Assembly: GCA_012719395.1 (NCBI GenBank)
Contig: JAAYAL010000071.1
Coordinates: 1 to 44,208 of the forward strand
From: Gaiellales bacterium
GTDB taxonomy: Bacteria; Actinomycetota; Thermoleophilia; RBG-16-64-13
DNA: 44,208 nucleotides
Reading direction: 5' to 3'
Shown here: positions 1-8,412 of the stretch, in pieces
Layout: the number at the start of each line of letters is the position of its first letter
Numbering within the stretch: position 1 is the first letter of the stretch
Made by a program: the position numbers and the translations under genes
Notes under the pieces: model-generated
Databases searched by the model: none
What the model saw: only the letters and a program-made list of their open reading frames with translations
Told to the model about the DNA's origin: nothing

Positions 1-108
1 CGCCGGAGCGTGCTGGGTACGCGCCAGTCTCGAACGCAGGGAGCGCGAATAGCAGCGCTATTTGCGTGACCGAGGACACAGAATGGCGCCGCCCAGCGCG
101 CTCCGGCG
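1..108. repeat. Long imperfect inverted repeat at the window edge
   Basis: The first ten bases (CGCCGGAGCG) are the exact reverse complement of bases 99-108. The arms continue inward through GCTGGG/CCCAGC and GCGCCA/TGGCGC blocks to a perfect 9-10 bp apical stem at 44-53/57-66 with a 3-nt loop, so the whole segment can fold into one hairpin of about 50 bp with internal mismatches. It lies 28 nt downstream of the reverse-strand DedA gene. It could be a structured terminator or RNA, or an end of a small palindromic repeat element. No coding signal was found in it. The structure may continue beyond the window. Confidence 0.6.
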
Positions 109-136
109 GCCGAGGTTGTTGTTTTTCGGCACCCTC

Positions 137-760
137 CTAAGCCTCGAAGTCACCTCGTTCCCGCCGGCGGCGGATCACTCTCCACGTCACGAACGCCACA
201 AGGCACGCGCCAAGCGCGACGTAGAAGACCGCGTTGTAGCGGTGGAACTGGGCTTGGAGCCCCTCCCAGTTCGAGCCGAAATACCAGCCCAACAGCGCGA
301 GCCCCATGTTCCAGGGGATAGCCCCCAGGAGAGAGTAGACCGCGAACTTGAGCGCGTTCATACGGCTCACGCCGGCGGGGACAGAGATGAAGGTGCGAAC
401 TCCCGGCATCATGCGCGTGAGGAAGACCGTGATCTCCCCGCGACGCTCGAACCATTGATCCGCCCGGGCCAGATGATGCGAAGAGATGAACAGAAACTTC
501 CCGTAGCGCTCGAACAAGGCCCGACCGCCATAACGCCCCGCCCCGTACGCAATCCCCGAACCCACCATATTGGCCAAGGTGGCCACTCCCACCACTGCCC
601 ACAGAGATTCATCCCCCCGGGCGGCGAGAACCCCACCGAACGGCACCACTATCTCCGAAGGAATGGGAATGCAGACGCTTTCCAGCGTCATGGTGACGAA
701 AATGGCCAACAGCCCGTACTCCACGAGTAAGGGCAAGAGGCGCTCCGAAAAGAATTCCAC
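137..760 (-). CDS. DedA/SNARE-associated family membrane protein
   Basis: Predicted inner-membrane protein of 207 residues, the usual length for DedA proteins, which are linked to lipid-carrier flipping and membrane homeostasis. The family signature PIPSEIVVPFGG lies near residues 32-43, and the conserved FLTRMMPGVRT segment followed by AG near residues 114-130. Hydrophobic stretches occur at about 10-30, 50-75, 140-160 and 175-195, with a basic tail (RRRRER). The start is GTG with a G-rich stretch upstream but no well-spaced ribosome site, so the exact start is uncertain. Family assignment is firm; the transported substrate is unknown. Confidence 0.9.
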   Translation of the reverse strand: MEFFSERLLPLLVEYGLLAIFVTMTLESVCIPIPSEIVVPFGGVLAARGDESLWAVVGVATLANMVGSGIAYGAGRYGGRALFERYGKFLFISSHHLARADQWFERRGEITVFLTRMMPGVRTFISVPAGVSRMNALKFAVYSLLGAIPWNMGLALLGWYFGSNWEGLQAQFHRYNAVFYVALGACLVAFVTWRVIRRRRERGDFEA

Positions 761-847
761 TCGCTACGCTAGCTCCCCCGGGACCGCCCACGGCGGCTGG
801 ACTCCGGCACCCGGCGACAGCCGGCAGATGTTACAAGGCAGGATACG

Positions 848-1204
848 CTATTCTCCTGTGCCGCGCCCACCCCGGGTTCTCTCGTCAGCATCAGGCCATG
901 TCCTCCCGCGCGCCACGAGCATGCACTCCCGCACGCGCACCGGCACCGACTCCTCGTTCAGCCGCTGCTTCATGCCGGGACCCTTGCGCAGCAGGTCCTG
1001 CTCTATCTCTCCGGCAATATGTTGGATCTCTGCGTCGAACTCCACGTCACTGAGCAGGTGACCTGCCGCTTCAGTTCGCGCAGCGAGGTACACCGTGCAG
1101 GAGAGAATGGTGTCGGTGGGATCGGCGACGCCGTAGCCGTGCAGTTGCAGGTAGTAGCTGGTGAAGTTGCGCTTGATCAGCAGGCGCAGCCTGGCGATGC
1201 TCAC
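848..1204 (-). CDS. Hypothetical protein, coupled to its upstream neighbour
   Basis: A 118-residue protein I do not recognise. It starts at GTG one base after the TGA of the gene at 1206-1679, so the two are very probably co-transcribed and translationally coupled. The N-terminal half looks folded (basic helix RLRLLIKRNF, then a hydrophobic/aromatic stretch and an acidic helix near 50-70). The last 25 residues are rich in Arg, Gly, Asp and Glu and look disordered. There is no signal peptide, membrane segment or Cys/His motif. Function unknown; confidence rests on the tight coupling and ordinary codon use. Confidence 0.65.
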   Translation of the reverse strand: MSIARLRLLIKRNFTSYYLQLHGYGVADPTDTILSCTVYLAARTEAAGHLLSDVEFDAEIQHIAGEIEQDLLRKGPGMKQRLNEESVPVRVRECMLVARGRTWPDADERTRGGRGTGE

Positions 1205-1205
1205 C

Positions 1206-1679
1206 TCAGGCGCGGAAGGCCACGTCGCCCCAGGAGGGGTGCGGAGGCATCCCTATCTCGCGAGAGCGATGGCCGGCAGGATAGTAGACGAACTCCATGC
1301 TTTCTTCGTCGAAGGCCACCTCAATCTGCTCTTCCATGAGTTGCAGATCAAGCCACGCACCGCGAAAGACCAGCTCACGCAGCCAGTACACCAGTGACTC
1401 GCCGTTCCGGTGCAGAATCTCATCACCCATGGTAACCAGGTAGTCGCCCAATTCGCTCAACGGCAGCCCGACCGTTCCCGTGGACGCCAGACGCACCAAG
1501 TCAACCAGACCTTCCTCGTCCAGTCGATCATCATCCACCAAGCCCAGCTCCAGCGCAGCCCGTCGGACACGCTGGGAGAAATCCACGGTGTTGAACCCGT
1601 AGCGGAACGAGCGGAACTCCAGCACGAAGTCCCCGCCTGACTGATAGTTGGGTTGGGCTTGCCGCCAGTCACGTGCCAT
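1206..1679 (-). CDS. Hypothetical acidic protein
   Basis: A 157-residue acidic soluble protein that I cannot place in a family. The ATG at 1679 is chosen because GGAG sits seven bases upstream; an upstream TTG at 1739 has no such site and its extension would be Pro/Gly rich. The middle is helical (RRAALELGLVDDD, then LVDLVRLAS), and the C-terminus has an alternating strand pattern (QIEVAFDEESMEFVYY). It is divergent from the lipoprotein gene at 1791, with about 110 bp between them, and is first in a two-gene unit with 848-1204. Confidence 0.65.
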   Translation of the reverse strand: MARDWRQAQPNYQSGGDFVLEFRSFRYGFNTVDFSQRVRRAALELGLVDDDRLDEEGLVDLVRLASTGTVGLPLSELGDYLVTMGDEILHRNGESLVYWLRELVFRGAWLDLQLMEEQIEVAFDEESMEFVYYPAGHRSREIGMPPHPSWGDVAFRA

Positions 1680-1790
1680 CCGCGTGCTCCGTCCTGTCGA
1701 TAGGCCGGCTCCTCCACATATTACCGGTGCCAACGGCAATCAAACACGTCCCGGGTTGTGGCCGTGCCTCCCTCACTCCATAATGGCCGT

Positions 1791-2543
1791 ATGGCACATG
1801 GATCTGCTCTTCGTATCCGGGTATGGCACGTATCACTGTCCGCCGCCGTTTCGCTGACCGTGCTGATCGTCCTGTGTCTGGGGCTGGTTCCCTCCGGCTG
1901 CGGGAAGCCCAGCGCTTCAGGCGCGGACGCCGGCGCGCTCTTGGCGGAAGCAGTTGCACCCATGGAGGCCCTCTCTTCCTTCCATTTTACCTACACGGTC
2001 ATTCGCCCCGCCGACGCGCCGGCTCCACCCGGGACGGAGATCGCCGGAATCGAGGGCGACGTGAGCCTTGAGGGTCTCATGGAGGCGGTGGTCGACGTCA
2101 ACCAGAGCGGGGTGCCACTGCAGTTCAAGTTCGTTGCCACCAACGACGTGCACTACGTGCAGAACCCGGCATCTCAAGAGTGGCAATCCGTCCCTGCCTC
2201 ACTGAGCCCGGTAGGAGACCTCAACCTTTCAGCGGGGGCCGTCCTCATCCTGGAGCGCGTCCAACAGCCCACCGAAGCCGGCGCGGAGAAGGTGGGGGAT
2301 ACGGCGTGCGTGAAGGTGGTGGGGAAGATCGCAGCCCAGGATATCGCCGACTTGGTGTCGGCCGCCGACGCTCAGGAGCTCTTGGACTGCACCATCTGGC
2401 TCGGCAAAGATGACCATCTGGTTCGCCGCATACAGACCGTGGGCGCGGCAGTCAGCGGAGAGGACAAGCGGCTCAAGCGCCTGATCGAGCTATCTGCCTT
2501 CAACGAAGCCGTAGACATCCAACTCCCCCCATCCACCGGCTAG
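1791..2543 (+). CDS. LppX/LprA/LprF/LprG-family lipoprotein (LprG-like)
   Basis: Predicted exported lipoprotein of 250 residues. A basic start and hydrophobic segment (residues about 10-34) lead to LVPSGC, so Cys37 is the likely lipidated residue, although Pro at -3 is unusual. After it come the hallmarks of the LppX_LprAFG fold: a SFHFTYTV strand, an IEGDVSLEG segment, W in QEWQSVP, an LILERV helix, VGDTACVKVVGKI, and CTIWLGKDDHLVRRIQ. Known members hold an acylated lipid in a hydrophobic pocket. The next gene, 5 nt downstream, is a DHA2-type exporter, the lprG-p55 arrangement of mycobacteria. An in-frame GTG at 1758 is an alternative start; neither has a good ribosome site. Confidence 0.85.
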   Translation: MAHGSALRIRVWHVSLSAAVSLTVLIVLCLGLVPSGCGKPSASGADAGALLAEAVAPMEALSSFHFTYTVIRPADAPAPPGTEIAGIEGDVSLEGLMEAVVDVNQSGVPLQFKFVATNDVHYVQNPASQEWQSVPASLSPVGDLNLSAGAVLILERVQQPTEAGAEKVGDTACVKVVGKIAAQDIADLVSAADAQELLDCTIWLGKDDHLVRRIQTVGAAVSGEDKRLKRLIELSAFNEAVDIQLPPSTG

Positions 2544-2548
2544 GAGCC

Positions 2549-4120
2549 GTGGCTGCCAAGGCCACCTTGGAAGGGGACAACGGCGCAGAAGGATCCGGTC
2601 GTCTCCTCGCCCCTGGGGCCCGGCGGACGCGGTCGCTGGCCCTCCTGGCAGTCTCGGCGGGCGTATTCGTGTCGGCCTTGGACCAGACCATGGTCGTTAC
2701 CGTGCTGCCCCCCATACTCCAGGACCTGCGCGTCCCTCTCACGCGGCTCGACAGCGCATCGTGGATCATCACCGGGTATCTGCTCGGGTACACGGTCGCC
2801 ATGCCCCTTTTCGGGCGCCTGGCGGATGTGCGTGGGCGTCGGATCATGTACATGGTGGCACTCGTGATCTTCACGGCCGGAAGCGCCGCGTGCGCCTTCT
2901 CGAGCGACCTACCCGCGCTGGTGGCTGCCCGCGTGTTCCAAGCGGCCGGCGGTGGCGCACTGGTACCGATCGGCATGGCAGTGGCAGCCGATCTATTCGA
3001 ACCCCGGCGCAGAGGCCTGGCTCTGGGCATCATCGGCGCAGCAGCCGAGGCAGGTGGGGTTCTGGGGCCCCTGTATGGCGCCGCCCTAACCCACCTTGGA
3101 GGTTGGAAGCTCATCTTCCTCGTGAACATCCCGCTGGGACTGGCGCTGGCAACGAGCGCGTGGCTCACCCTGACCGGGCCCATAGGGGGACGGAGGGTGC
3201 CGCAGGCAGGTCACTCCGTGGACTACATCGGCGCGGCGCTCCTGGCAGCGACGCTCACCTCACTCACCGTGGGACTGGGCGGAAACAGCCAGGTGGGGTC
3301 GGCCGTGGTGAAGCCCTGGTGGCTGACCGCTGCAGGCGTGGCCCTGCTCGTCTTCATTCTTTGGGAGAGGCAATGCCCTTCTCCCCTTATCAGCCTGAGC
3401 TTCTTCCGCCGCCGCGCGTTCGCCGCGGCCGTCCTGGCCAACCTGGCCGTCGGCGCCGCCCTCATCGTGGGTATGGTCGAAATCCCGCTCTACGCCTACT
3501 CGCTCTTGGGTAAGAGCGAGATACAGGGCGGGTTGCTCCTCATGCGTCTCACCGTCATGATCCCCGTCGGTGCCCTGATAGGCGGTTGGCTGGCCGACCG
3601 CGTTACCTACGCGCTGACAGCCACGATAGGCTTTCTGATGACGGGGGCGGCCTACGCGCTCATCGCCCACTGGCCGGCCGCTCCAGGGGAAATGCTGATG
3701 ACCCGAGACTTGGTCCTGGCGGGGTTAGGCTTTGGACTCGTTATCGCCCCCATCAGTGCGGCCGTCATCCGCTCCGTGGGGAATCGATTCGCCGCAACAG
3801 GATCTGCCTTCGTGACCGTCAGTCGCATGGTGGGCATGACCGTGGGACTCTCGGCACTCAGTTCTTGGGGGCTGCGCCGCTTCAACGCCTTGATTGCCAC
3901 CAGCCCGCTCCCCCTTCGAACGGCAGAGATGACCGACGCGGAGTACGCGGCGCAGAACGCCGCCTACCAGGACACGATCACCTCCGCGCTCCGCACCCTC
4001 TACGCGGACTACTTCCTGGTCGCCGCCGGAATTGCCGTCCTCGCGATCATGGCGGCCGCCTTCCTGGGCCGATCCGGCAGGCAATCCCACACGGGACACC
4101 CATTTCTGCCCCCACTCTGA
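2549..4120 (+). CDS. DHA2-family MFS exporter (EmrB/QacA type, P55-like)
   Basis: Proton-driven drug or lipid exporter of 523 residues, with about 14 membrane segments expected. Visible signatures are the DHA2 motif LDQTMVVTVLP (about residues 44-54), motif A GRLADVRGRR in the first cytoplasmic loop, and GGVLGPLYGAAL (motif C region) in helix 5. It starts at GTG 5 nt after the lipoprotein stop, with AGGAG overlapping that stop, so it is translationally coupled to it. Mycobacterial P55 (Rv1410c) has the same family, length and LprG partner, so a role in moving lipids or lipid-like compounds outwards is a reasonable inference; the substrate is not shown. Confidence 0.9.
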   Translation: MAAKATLEGDNGAEGSGRLLAPGARRTRSLALLAVSAGVFVSALDQTMVVTVLPPILQDLRVPLTRLDSASWIITGYLLGYTVAMPLFGRLADVRGRRIMYMVALVIFTAGSAACAFSSDLPALVAARVFQAAGGGALVPIGMAVAADLFEPRRRGLALGIIGAAAEAGGVLGPLYGAALTHLGGWKLIFLVNIPLGLALATSAWLTLTGPIGGRRVPQAGHSVDYIGAALLAATLTSLTVGLGGNSQVGSAVVKPWWLTAAGVALLVFILWERQCPSPLISLSFFRRRAFAAAVLANLAVGAALIVGMVEIPLYAYSLLGKSEIQGGLLLMRLTVMIPVGALIGGWLADRVTYALTATIGFLMTGAAYALIAHWPAAPGEMLMTRDLVLAGLGFGLVIAPISAAVIRSVGNRFAATGSAFVTVSRMVGMTVGLSALSSWGLRRFNALIATSPLPLRTAEMTDAEYAAQNAAYQDTITSALRTLYADYFLVAAGIAVLAIMAAAFLGRSGRQSHTGHPFLPPL

Positions 4121-4194
4121 GACGTCCCCAGCGATTGCTAGAATCACCCAGAGAGATTCGCCACGCGTGCGCCGGACATGGAGAGAGGGTCAGC

Positions 4195-5292
4195 ATGGAG
4201 CAGTTCAATTTCGATCTGGGGGGGATGAGCCCCACTGAGGCGCGACCCGGCCGGGAGACTCCATCACGGCAATCTCCCGCGGGCAACCACGTGCATGTCC
4301 CGGCGGCAGAACTGGTCGTGGGCACCGAAGTGAGAGACATCTATCTTGTCTCCACCAAAGAAGTGCGCACTACGAAGGCGGGGAAGCCCTACCTGAAACT
4401 ACGCATGTCTGACAGAAGCGGTGCCGTGGACTGCATGGTGTGGGAGAACGCCGAACGTGTGGGCGCCCGCTTCCAGGCAGGAGATCTGGTGGTGGTGTGC
4501 GCTCGGGTCTCGGAGTACGAGGGAAGGCCGCAGCTGGAGGCCTCCGTAATCGAGCCGGCCGCCTCCGGGGCAGCTGACCCGCGGGATTACCTGCCGTGCA
4601 CCTATCGTGACATAGAAGAGCTCAAGGGGTTCCTTCGCTTCCACGTCGATTCCGTCTACGACCGTGACTACTCCACTCTCCTGCACAGCTTCTTCTCCGA
4701 CCAGGCCTTTATGGACAGCTTTGCCACCGCTCCGGCAGCCAAGCACTTCCACCATGCCTACTTGGGTGGATTGCTTGAGCACACCGTGTCCGTCGCCAGC
4801 CTCTGCGAATCGTCGTCGCAGCAGTACTCTCGGGTCAATCGAGACCTACTTGTGACCTCAGCCTTGCTGCACGACATAGGCAAGGTGGAAGAGTTGACGT
4901 ACGAAAAAGCCATCGACTACAGTGACGCGGGGCGTTTCCTGGGCCATGTCTTGTTGGGCGTGAGCATGGTGAGGGACCACATACGGCAGTCGCCCGGGTT
5001 CCCGGAAGAGAAGGAGCAACTGCTGCTGCACGCCATTGCCAGTCACCACGGTGAGCTCGAGTGGGGGTCACCCAAAAGGCCAAAGACCATCGAAGCGCTC
5101 ATCCTGCACCACGTGGACAACCTGGACGCCAAGGCCAAGGGCTTCCTGGAGATCGTTGAGGGGTCCCGTAACGCCCAATGGACAGATCTCCGGAACCTCT
5201 TCCGCAGGCCCCTCCATATCCCGCGGGCCAGCCATCAGGAGGAGGGCTTCCTGCCCCCCTCGGAAGATGATTCGCTGAACGGCCCCATGTAA
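4195..5292 (+). CDS. YhaM-like OB-fold plus HD-domain 3'-5' exoribonuclease
   Basis: A 365-residue protein with the YhaM architecture. A nucleic-acid-binding OB fold (about residues 40-125, with TKAGKPYLKLRMSDRSG and CMVWENAE) is followed by a metal-dependent HD domain (about 175-320). The HD signature is ALLHDIGK with His226-Asp227; further ligand candidates are HHAYLGGLLEHT and ASHHGELEWG. Family members degrade single-stranded RNA or DNA from the 3' end. The ATG at 4195 is preferred because GAGAGGGT precedes it; the open frame continues upstream over the MFS gene without family similarity. TAGAAT at 4139-4144 is a possible -10, with no convincing -35. Confidence 0.88.
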   Translation: MEQFNFDLGGMSPTEARPGRETPSRQSPAGNHVHVPAAELVVGTEVRDIYLVSTKEVRTTKAGKPYLKLRMSDRSGAVDCMVWENAERVGARFQAGDLVVVCARVSEYEGRPQLEASVIEPAASGAADPRDYLPCTYRDIEELKGFLRFHVDSVYDRDYSTLLHSFFSDQAFMDSFATAPAAKHFHHAYLGGLLEHTVSVASLCESSSQQYSRVNRDLLVTSALLHDIGKVEELTYEKAIDYSDAGRFLGHVLLGVSMVRDHIRQSPGFPEEKEQLLLHAIASHHGELEWGSPKRPKTIEALILHHVDNLDAKAKGFLEIVEGSRNAQWTDLRNLFRRPLHIPRASHQEEGFLPPSEDDSLNGPM

Positions 5293-5303
5293 GGGAGACT
5301 GGG

Positions 5304-6329
5304 CTAGGTGTCTTCCGCAGACAACCCGGACTCGATGGTCTGATCCACATCCTCGTCCAGAGAGACCGGAGCAGGACCCGTCTGTCCCCCGTTGGTTCCC
5401 TCCGCCTGCGCCAGCAACGAGGTCTCCCCATTCATCATGGCATCGAACGCCTTCGCTTTGAGACGGCTGCGTGTCTCCTCGATGCGACGACGCATTGCCT
5501 CATAGTCAAACTCCCCTTGTTCAGCCGATGGTGCCGGTGTCGGTGCCGGAGCAACAGACTGTTCCGGAGTCATAGGCGCGGCTGCCGCCATGGGCGCCGG
5601 CTCAGACAGGCTCGGCGCAGTCGGAGCTTCATTCACGACAGGTGGAGCCGCCGGCGACGGAACGGGCTCCTCCCCCACCAGTTCCGCCACGTGGAAGGGC
5701 CGGTCGATCTCCTCTTGGATTCGGCGACGTGTCTCCTCGATTCGGGCGCGAAGATCCGTGCCCTCTGCGGCCGGTGGCGCCACCTCCTCCGCCGGAGGGG
5801 CCACTTCAGGTTCCACGGCCCGCTCCGGACCTACCTCGATCTCCTCCTCCAACAGGGCCTCAGATTCCACCGATACCGCCGTAATTGCCTGGTCTGCTGC
5901 CGACCAGGGCATGGGCTGGGACACAGCCTCGATCTCCGGCTCAAGCACCGGTTCCTCCGAAGGGTACGTTGGGGGCAGGGCTGCGGCCTCATCATGAGCA
6001 GCGGTCTCCCAGCCCGAGACGCCGGGAGACTCCTCTGCCATGGTCCCCGGCGCCTCCACGAGCGTGGCTTCCAACAGCGGGGCCGGCTCGGCAATGGGCT
6101 CAGATGGCTCACTCAGCTCAAGGGTTGCGGCGGCACCCGCCGGCGGCGATTCCGCCGGCGGCGTGAACATCGCCGGTGGAAGTGACCGCGGCGTTTCAGC
6201 GGACAGCGAGGGAGTCGATTCGCAGCCCAACAAAGCCTCGCGCACTTTCTGGGCTCGCTTGGGCGCCACCAAGAAGCCGAACGCGGCACCCACCAGGCCG
6301 CCCACCAAGTATTTGTACAGTCCCCTCAC
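5304..6329 (-). CDS. YtxH-like membrane-anchored protein with repeated RIEETR helices
   Basis: A protein of 341 residues. The N-terminus (RGLYKYLVGGLVGAAFGFLVAP followed by basic residues) is one short membrane segment of the YtxH type. A long Pro/Glu/Ala-rich, probably disordered region follows. Two similar helical segments then appear: ARIEETRRRIQEEID near residue 195 and RRIEETRSRLKAKAFD near residue 290. The GTG at 6329 is chosen because GGAGGG lies seven bases upstream. An in-frame GTG at 6386 overlaps the upstream stop as GTGA and is the alternative. It is convergent with the YhaM-like gene, 11 nt apart. Function unknown; envelope-associated scaffolding is only a guess. Confidence 0.7.
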   Translation of the reverse strand: MRGLYKYLVGGLVGAAFGFLVAPKRAQKVREALLGCESTPSLSAETPRSLPPAMFTPPAESPPAGAAATLELSEPSEPIAEPAPLLEATLVEAPGTMAEESPGVSGWETAAHDEAAALPPTYPSEEPVLEPEIEAVSQPMPWSAADQAITAVSVESEALLEEEIEVGPERAVEPEVAPPAEEVAPPAAEGTDLRARIEETRRRIQEEIDRPFHVAELVGEEPVPSPAAPPVVNEAPTAPSLSEPAPMAAAAPMTPEQSVAPAPTPAPSAEQGEFDYEAMRRRIEETRSRLKAKAFDAMMNGETSLLAQAEGTNGGQTGPAPVSLDEDVDQTIESGLSAEDT

Positions 6330-6382
6330 CGCAGAACCCTCCCTCCCGAAGTTGGGCCTGCTCTCAGGCCCTTCATTTCCTT

Positions 6383-6910
6383 TCACGAAAGCCGGCGAAG
6401 CGTGAGGCTTCCCCGTGGATCATCCCACGCCAGTACCGACCACGATTGTCCAAATCTCGCCGTGGCATGACCAACCACAACCCGAAGGGCATGATGCGCC
6501 CTGGGATCCAGCACGTACGACAGGGGGGTCAACGGCTTTGCCCCCAGTTGCACCTGCACCGTGCCCTGCTGGTCACAGGTCATGTAGACAGGAGCGTCCG
6601 CCACACCTGCCAACCCAACCCGGGCATCCGAAACCACCACCTCCCCGCCTGCCACGGCCGAGGTAGGGGATGCAGCCGGCTGGGCAGCAAGGGGAACCGG
6701 CTGGTTGACCGCAGTCGGTTCCTGGCCGAGCAACCTGTCGGTGCCGGTCTGGGCGGCCACCTCCTGATTGCGCACGAACTCCCGGAGGCGATCAGCGCTG
6801 GCGGCCGCCTGCCGCGAAGCCCGCGCCAGCCGAACACCGTAGTAGACCACCACCGCCAGGACAACGAGCAAGGCCACGACAAGCCCAGCCAAGAGGGCGG
6901 CTCCTGTCAC
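6383..6910 (-). CDS. Hypothetical single-pass membrane protein
   Basis: A 175-residue protein that I do not recognise. One strong membrane helix (residues about 4-27, rich in Leu and Val) is followed by a positively charged helix (RLARASRQAAASADRLREFV), a Pro/Ala linker, and a C-terminal globular part predicted to be mostly strands (about 88-175, including VQVQLGAKPL and LRVVVGHATARFG). It starts at GTG 24 nt after the rarA stop, and its stop is close to or overlaps the start of the YtxH-like gene, so rarA and these two membrane genes probably form one transcript. Confidence 0.65.
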   Translation of the reverse strand: MTGAALLAGLVVALLVVLAVVVYYGVRLARASRQAAASADRLREFVRNQEVAAQTGTDRLLGQEPTAVNQPVPLAAQPAASPTSAVAGGEVVVSDARVGLAGVADAPVYMTCDQQGTVQVQLGAKPLTPLSYVLDPRAHHALRVVVGHATARFGQSWSVLAWDDPRGSLTLRRLS

Positions 6911-6934
6911 AGCACACGACCTTTGCCCACGGCG

Positions 6935-8302
6935 CTACCCTTCCTCTTGATCCGCGTGCCGATCAGAGCTGAGCCGGCCGTCTTGGAATCTCAGTGTTCT
7001 CATCCTTTCTAAGAATTCGCGCATACGGTCCTCATATCCTCGGTTTCCCGGCGAATAGAAGGTGCGGTCCCGCAGCGATTCGGGCAGGTAGGCCTGTGTC
7101 ACGTAGCCTCCGTGATCATGAGGGTAAACGTACGTCTCCTCAGAGCGAAACGCCCGTGCCTGGCCGGAGCGCGCATCCTGGAGGTAGATGGGGGGTGCAA
7201 GCGGTCCCGTGGACTCCACCTCGGCAAGCGCCTCCTGTATGGCCAGGTAGGAGGCGTTGGATTTGGGGGCGCAGCTCAAGTATGTGACCGCTTGAGCCAG
7301 GTTGATGCGGCACTCGGGCACACCCACCAACTCCACCGCACGTGACACTGCCACCGCCACTTCCAGCGCACGCGGATCAGCGTTCCCAATGTCTTCACTG
7401 GCGAAAACAACCAGCCGGCGGGCAATGAACTTCGGATCCTCACCTCCCGAAAGCAGCACGGCCAAATAGTAGAGCGCGGCGTCCGGATCGGAACCACGCA
7501 GGCTCTTGATGAAGGCCGAGGCGTAGTTGTAGTGAGCATCCCCCAGGCGGCCGTAGGCCACCAGCGGCCTTTGGACGCTCTCGGCCAGAGTCTCCGCGTC
7601 CAGCTTCTCCAGCCCTTTTGCGCGAGCCAACTGCAAGGCCGTCTCCAGGATGCTCAAGCTGCGACGGGCATCTCCTTGGCCCATGGACACAATGCTCTGC
7701 ATCGGCCCTTTGCCCACGCCGGGCGAATCCGGGGGAAGGAAACCCTCTGTCAAGGCACGAGTGATAAGTGAAGCCGTCGCGTCTGGCTCCAGCGGTCTGA
7801 AGGGAAGAAGTCGGCACCGTGAGAGCAGCGCGGGGATAACCTCGAAATGAGGGTTCTCCGTCGTAGCGCCGATGAGAACCACCAGCCCGTCTTCCACGGC
7901 GTGGAGCAGCGCGTCCTGTTGCGCTTTGGAGAACCGATGTATCTCATCGATGAAGAGAACCGTGCGAAGGCCCCGCTCACCCAAGCGGCGGCGGGCGCGT
8001 TCCAGCACCCCCCTGACCTGCGCCACACCCGAATCCACAGCAGAGAGCTCCTCGAACTCGGCCCGCAACTGAGCCGCGACCAAGCGCGCCAGAGTAGTCT
8101 TGCCGGTGCCGGGGGGGCCATAGAAGACCATGGACCCAACCGATCCTGCTTCGAGTGCCTTGCGCAGCACACCGCGAGGGCCGACCAGATGGTCCTGGCC
8201 CACCACCTGCTGCAGAGTGCGTGGCCGCATCCGTGCAGCCAAGGGGGCGAGACGGTCGAGCCGCTCCTCCATTGAGGGGGTGAAGAGCTCCAGTGGTTCC
8301 AT
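6935..8302 (-). CDS. rarA: Replication-associated recombination protein RarA (MgsA/WRNIP1 family AAA+ ATPase)
   Basis: Clamp-loader-like ATPase acting at stalled replication forks, 455 residues, normal for the family. The Walker A GPPGTGKT is at residues 62-69, Walker B is LFIDEIHRF, sensor 1 is GATTENP, and the Arg-finger region is ALLSRCRL. The MgsA C-terminal part follows, with YYLAVLLSGGEDPKFIARRL and the DHGGYVTQAYLPESL tail typical of RarA. ATG 8302 matches the usual N-terminus (LFTPSMEERLDRLAPLAARMRP); an in-frame TTG six codons upstream is possible. It is divergent from the HNH gene and first in a unit with two small membrane-protein genes. Confidence 0.95.
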   Translation of the reverse strand: MEPLELFTPSMEERLDRLAPLAARMRPRTLQQVVGQDHLVGPRGVLRKALEAGSVGSMVFYGPPGTGKTTLARLVAAQLRAEFEELSAVDSGVAQVRGVLERARRRLGERGLRTVLFIDEIHRFSKAQQDALLHAVEDGLVVLIGATTENPHFEVIPALLSRCRLLPFRPLEPDATASLITRALTEGFLPPDSPGVGKGPMQSIVSMGQGDARRSLSILETALQLARAKGLEKLDAETLAESVQRPLVAYGRLGDAHYNYASAFIKSLRGSDPDAALYYLAVLLSGGEDPKFIARRLVVFASEDIGNADPRALEVAVAVSRAVELVGVPECRINLAQAVTYLSCAPKSNASYLAIQEALAEVESTGPLAPPIYLQDARSGQARAFRSEETYVYPHDHGGYVTQAYLPESLRDRTFYSPGNRGYEDRMREFLERMRTLRFQDGRLSSDRHADQEEG

Positions 8303-8356
8303 GTCCCCAGATTCTACCAATGCCGCTCACTCCGTCTCACGCGCCCGTCCCCTCTA

Positions 8357-8385
8357 TTGAGCCATAGCTTCCCGTTCGCTACAAT
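8357..8385 (+). promoter_or_regulatory. Sigma-70-type promoter for the HNH gene
   Basis: TTGAGC at 8357-8362 and TACAAT at 8380-8385 are separated by exactly 17 bases. Transcription would begin near 8392, about 20 bases before the GTG start. It lies in the only divergent intergenic stretch between rarA and the HNH gene. Confidence 0.65.
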
Positions 8386-8412
8386 TCAGCGGACGGCAAG
8401 AGAGAGGTGCGT

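Noticed and set aside
3586-4194. Upstream extension of the YhaM-like frame
   Set aside because: It runs out of frame over the MFS gene; the ATG at 4195 has a ribosome site and the family N-terminus begins after it.
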